DNA from: Trujillonella endophytica
GTDB taxonomy: Bacteria; Actinomycetota; Actinomycetes; Mycobacteriales; Geodermatophilaceae
DNA length: 64,000 nucleotides
Assembly: GCF_900110555.1 (NCBI RefSeq)
Contig: NZ_FOEE01000008.1
Span: 1 to 64,000 of the forward strand
Reading direction: 5' to 3'
Shown: positions 61,961 to 64,000 of the stretch, piece after piece
How positions within the stretch are numbered: position 1 is the first letter of the stretch
Layout: each line of letters begins with the position of its first letter
Made by a program: the position numbers and the translations under genes
Notes under the pieces: model-generated
Seen by the model: the letters and a program-made list of their open reading frames with translations, nothing else
Told to the model about the DNA's origin: nothing
The model's database searches: none

Positions 61961-62971
61961 GTGCAGCTGGAGAACTCGTTCACCGTCCCGGTTCCGATCG
62001 ACGAGGCCTGGCGGGTGCTGCTGGACATCGAGCGGATCGCGCCGTGCATGCCCGGCGCGGCGCTGGACTCCGTCACGGGTGACGACTTCACCGGCCGGGT
62101 CAAGGTCAAGCTCGGCCCGATCAACCTGACCTACCAGGGCAAGGCGTCGTTCGTGGAGAAGGACGAGGCCGCCCACCGCGCGGTCATCGACGCCCGGGGC
62201 AAGGACCAGCGCGGCAACGGCACGGCCGCCGCCGTCGTCACGGCGACGCTCGCGGCCGAGGGCTCGGTCACCCGGGTCGACGTCCTCACCGACCTCAACA
62301 TCACCGGCCGACCGGCGCAGTTCGGCCGCGGCGTGATGACCGACGTCGGCAACAAGCTGCTCGGGCAGTTCGCCGACAAGCTCGCCGCCCAGCTCGGCGA
62401 GGGCGACGCGCAGGGCGACGCCGACCGCGCCGAGAGCGCCGCGGCGACGGCCGCGGCCACGGTGAGCGGCGCCGCCGAGGAGGTGGCCGCCTCGGTCGAG
62501 CAGACGCCGGGGGACACCGCGGCCGCCGAGACCGCCCGCAAGGCCGGCACGGCGGCGAAGAAGACCGCGGCAGCGGCCACCGACGCGACCGGTGCCGGCG
62601 GCCGGGCCCCGGCCAAGAAGGCGCCGGCGAAGAAGGCGGCCCCCGCGGCGACCGACACGGCGCCCGCCGCTGTGGCCGGCGCTGCGCCTGCCGCGGCGAC
62701 GTCAGCCCCGGCGGCAGGCGTGTCCGGCGGCCGGCCGAGCGGCCCGCCGTCGGGCCCCAGCGCCCCGCCCGCGCGGCCGGCCACCGGCGCCCCGGCGAAG
62801 AGCTCGCCGTCCACGGTGCGGCCGCCGGTCGCCGAGCCCGAGCCGATCGACCTGCTCGAGGTCGCCGGCGGAGCGGCGCTGACCCGCTACGCCCAGCCGC
62901 TGGCCGGGGTGGCCGCGCTGCTGCTCGTCCTCGGCATCGTCCTGCGCCGCCGTCGGCGCCGCCGCCGCTAG
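61961..62971 (+). CDS. CoxG-like SRPBCC membrane protein with long disordered tail
   Basis: A 336-residue protein. Residues 1-145 form a CoxG/SRPBCC domain (MQLENSFTVPVPIDEAWRVL, IAPCMPGAALDSVTGDDF, VKVKLGPINLTYQGKA, LLGQFADKLAAQL). An Ala/Lys/Pro-rich disordered region (about 150-290) with PAKKAPAKKA repeats follows, then one transmembrane helix (about 312-327) and a poly-Arg end. In Oligotropha and mycobacteria, CoxG anchors CO dehydrogenase to the membrane, binding quinone in its SRPBCC pocket. Here the tail would be a long tether. AGGAGG precedes the GTG. Confidence 0.9.
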   Translation: MQLENSFTVPVPIDEAWRVLLDIERIAPCMPGAALDSVTGDDFTGRVKVKLGPINLTYQGKASFVEKDEAAHRAVIDARGKDQRGNGTAAAVVTATLAAEGSVTRVDVLTDLNITGRPAQFGRGVMTDVGNKLLGQFADKLAAQLGEGDAQGDADRAESAAATAAATVSGAAEEVAASVEQTPGDTAAAETARKAGTAAKKTAAAATDATGAGGRAPAKKAPAKKAAPAATDTAPAAVAGAAPAAATSAPAAGVSGGRPSGPPSGPSAPPARPATGAPAKSSPSTVRPPVAEPEPIDLLEVAGGAALTRYAQPLAGVAALLLVLGIVLRRRRRRRR

Positions 62972-62981
62972 TCGTACCGAT

Positions 62982-63022
62982 CGGAGTCGCTCGGTGCCGG
63001 GAACCGGCACCGAGCGACTCCG
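62982..63022. terminator. bidirectional terminator, perfect 19-bp stem
   Basis: Arms 62982-63000 and 63004-63022 are perfectly complementary with a three-base loop GAA. It sits between the convergent coxG-like and hydrolase genes and touches the hydrolase stop. Its CGGAGTCGCTCGGTG arm nearly equals that at 27691-27705. Confidence 0.9.
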
Positions 63023-63023
63023 T

Positions 63024-63653
63024 TCACCGCCTGGGATGGACCTCGTCCAGCCAGGCCAGGGCGGCCGCGGCGACGAGGTCGGGGTTCTTCTTGAGCGAGT
63101 GGTCGCCGGGCACCGCGTAGACCGAGGCCGTGGCCCGGCCCTGCAGCGCGGCGGCGACGTCGGCCGGTGCCCCGAACGCGTCGGTCTCGCCCTGGACGAC
63201 GACCAGCGGCACCTCGACCGCGGTCACCTCGTCGGCGCGGCTCTTCTCGGGCCGGCCCGGCGGGTGCAGCGGGAACGCCAGCGCCAGGACGCCGTCCGCG
63301 CCGAGGGCGGCCGCGGTCCGGCAGGCCACCCGCGCGCCGGCGCTGCGGCCCCCGAACACCAGCGGACCCGCCAGCCGGCCGCCGTCGCGGAGGGCGCCGA
63401 GCACCGCCGTCCAGCCCTCGTCGAGCCGCGGCGGGGCCGGGGCGACGCGCTTGCCGGCGACCCGCCAGGGCTGCTCCACGCGCAGCACCCGCCAGCCGGC
63501 GTCGGCGGCGTCCCGGGAGACGGCGGCCAGGTCGACCGACTCCACGCCACCGCCGGCGCCGTGGCCGAGCACCAGGGTGCCGTGGACGCCCGACGGCGGC
63601 TCGTCGGCGTGCACCCGCGCCGGGCCGTGCGGGGTCGGGATCTCGACGGTCAC
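63024..63653 (-). CDS. alpha/beta hydrolase (KANL3/Tex30-like)
   Basis: A 209-residue alpha/beta hydrolase. LVLGHGAGGG forms the oxyanion loop, the nucleophile elbow is GGRSAGARVA (Ser), and the C-terminal histidine is in VPGDHSLKKN. This is the KANL3/Tex30-like dienelactone hydrolase-type family of unknown substrate. GTG start overlaps the dehalogenase stop (GTGA), so both are in one operon. Length is typical. Confidence 0.85.
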   Translation of the reverse strand: MTVEIPTPHGPARVHADEPPSGVHGTLVLGHGAGGGVESVDLAAVSRDAADAGWRVLRVEQPWRVAGKRVAPAPPRLDEGWTAVLGALRDGGRLAGPLVFGGRSAGARVACRTAAALGADGVLALAFPLHPPGRPEKSRADEVTAVEVPLVVVQGETDAFGAPADVAAALQGRATASVYAVPGDHSLKKNPDLVAAAALAWLDEVHPRR

Positions 63654-64000
63654 GATGCGGGGAGGGCGAGCAGCGCGTCGACGGCGCCGCCCAGGTCCGC
63701 TGCCACCAGCGCGGCGGGGTCGTAGACGGCCGGGTAGCTGCGCTCCTCGCGGGGGAACCACACGCCGGTCAGCCCGGCCCGGACCGCGCCGTGCACGTCC
63801 CAGCCGTGGGCGGCGACCAGCGCCATCGCGGCCGGCTCGACGCGGCATTCGCCGGCGGCCCAGAGGTAGACCTCCCGGGCCGGCTTCCAGGCCCGGATGA
63901 GCTCGCTGGACAGGGAGCGCTCGACCAGCGGCGCGATCCCGGCGCGCTCCAGGCCGGCCTCGGCGACGCCGGGGGAGCCGTGGGTGAGCGTCACGACCCG
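63650..64000 (-). CDS. haloacid dehalogenase-like hydrolase, 5' end outside window
   Basis: The last 116 residues of a type II haloacid dehalogenase-like protein; the start lies beyond position 64000. Visible motifs are the phosphate-binding VTLTHGSPG region, the lysine in SSELIRAWKPAREVY (motif III) and VAAHGWDVHGAVRAGLTGVWFPRE (motif IV region). L-2-haloacid dehalogenases use an N-terminal Asp that cannot be seen here. It is followed by the alpha/beta hydrolase with a GTGA overlap. Confidence 0.88.
   Translation of the reverse strand, partial: RVVTLTHGSPGVAEAGLERAGIAPLVERSLSSELIRAWKPAREVYLWAAGECRVEPAAMALVAAHGWDVHGAVRAGLTGVWFPREERSYPAVYDPAALVAADLGGAVDALLALPAS

Overview
The window is 64 kb of very high-GC DNA with dense coding on both strands, many GTG starts, four-base GTGA/ATGA overlaps between operon genes, and G-rich ribosome binding sites. 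Gene content (mycofactocin locus, NDMA-type alcohol dehydrogenases, DUF3097, DUF2786, acyl-ACP desaturase, LCP protein, CoxL-type hydroxylase) points to a free-living actinobacterium. Geodermatophilaceae (Blastococcus/Modestobacter/Geodermatophilus) is my best guess, as inference only. I see no rRNA, tRNA, transposase, prophage, CRISPR array or known defence system.

Layout. 1-8.1 kb: a tandem-repeat array, an HxlR-regulated amidase divergent from an azoreductase, a PAS/GAF/SpoIIE-type phosphatase, a yaaA-xthA stress/repair pair and an acyl-ACP desaturase. 8.3-17.5 kb: an LCP cell-wall ligase, a membrane protein with Fn3-like repeats, a tiny membrane protein, an acyl-CoA dehydrogenase, a lone carbamoyltransferase, a RecQ-family helicase and a DUF2786 protein. 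17.6-23.8 kb: a molybdenum block (HTH-TOBE sensor, modABC, MocA-like transferase, moaE; then moaD-moaA on the other strand). 24-29.8 kb: MFS, aldo/keto reductase, lipoprotein, DUF3097 and PRC-barrel proteins. 30-34 kb: accessory genes for molybdenum hydroxylases (MoxR ATPase, CoxE-like VWA, XdhC, MOSC).

34.9-42.1 kb: two NDMA-type zinc alcohol dehydrogenases bracket a MoxR-VWA fusion, a GAF-LuxR regulator and an acyl-CoA ligase. 45.4-55.1 kb: a mycofactocin locus, mftR-mftA-mftB-mftC, two mycofactocin-type SDRs, then mftE and mftF, interrupted by a PNPOx protein, an MFS exporter and an iron-siderophore binding protein. No mftD is present. 55.2-62.9 kb: a GAF regulator, an MFS exporter and a coxSLM-G operon whose large subunit has the form II motif AYRGAGR. 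The last genes are an alpha/beta hydrolase and a haloacid dehalogenase cut by the window edge.

Two themes run through the window. One is molybdenum: uptake, pterin synthesis, MCD-type cofactor formation, insertion chaperones and a target hydroxylase. The other is mycofactocin: a redox peptide cofactor with four candidate partner dehydrogenases. The non-coding layer is also structured. It has a dispersed 52-55 bp double-palindrome repeat (three copies), 24-bp tandem arrays (three loci), long perfect terminator hairpins between convergent genes, a shared TAGYGTG...TCAC promoter element at three oxidoreductase promoters, and a palindrome sitting exactly in the mftA promoter spacer.
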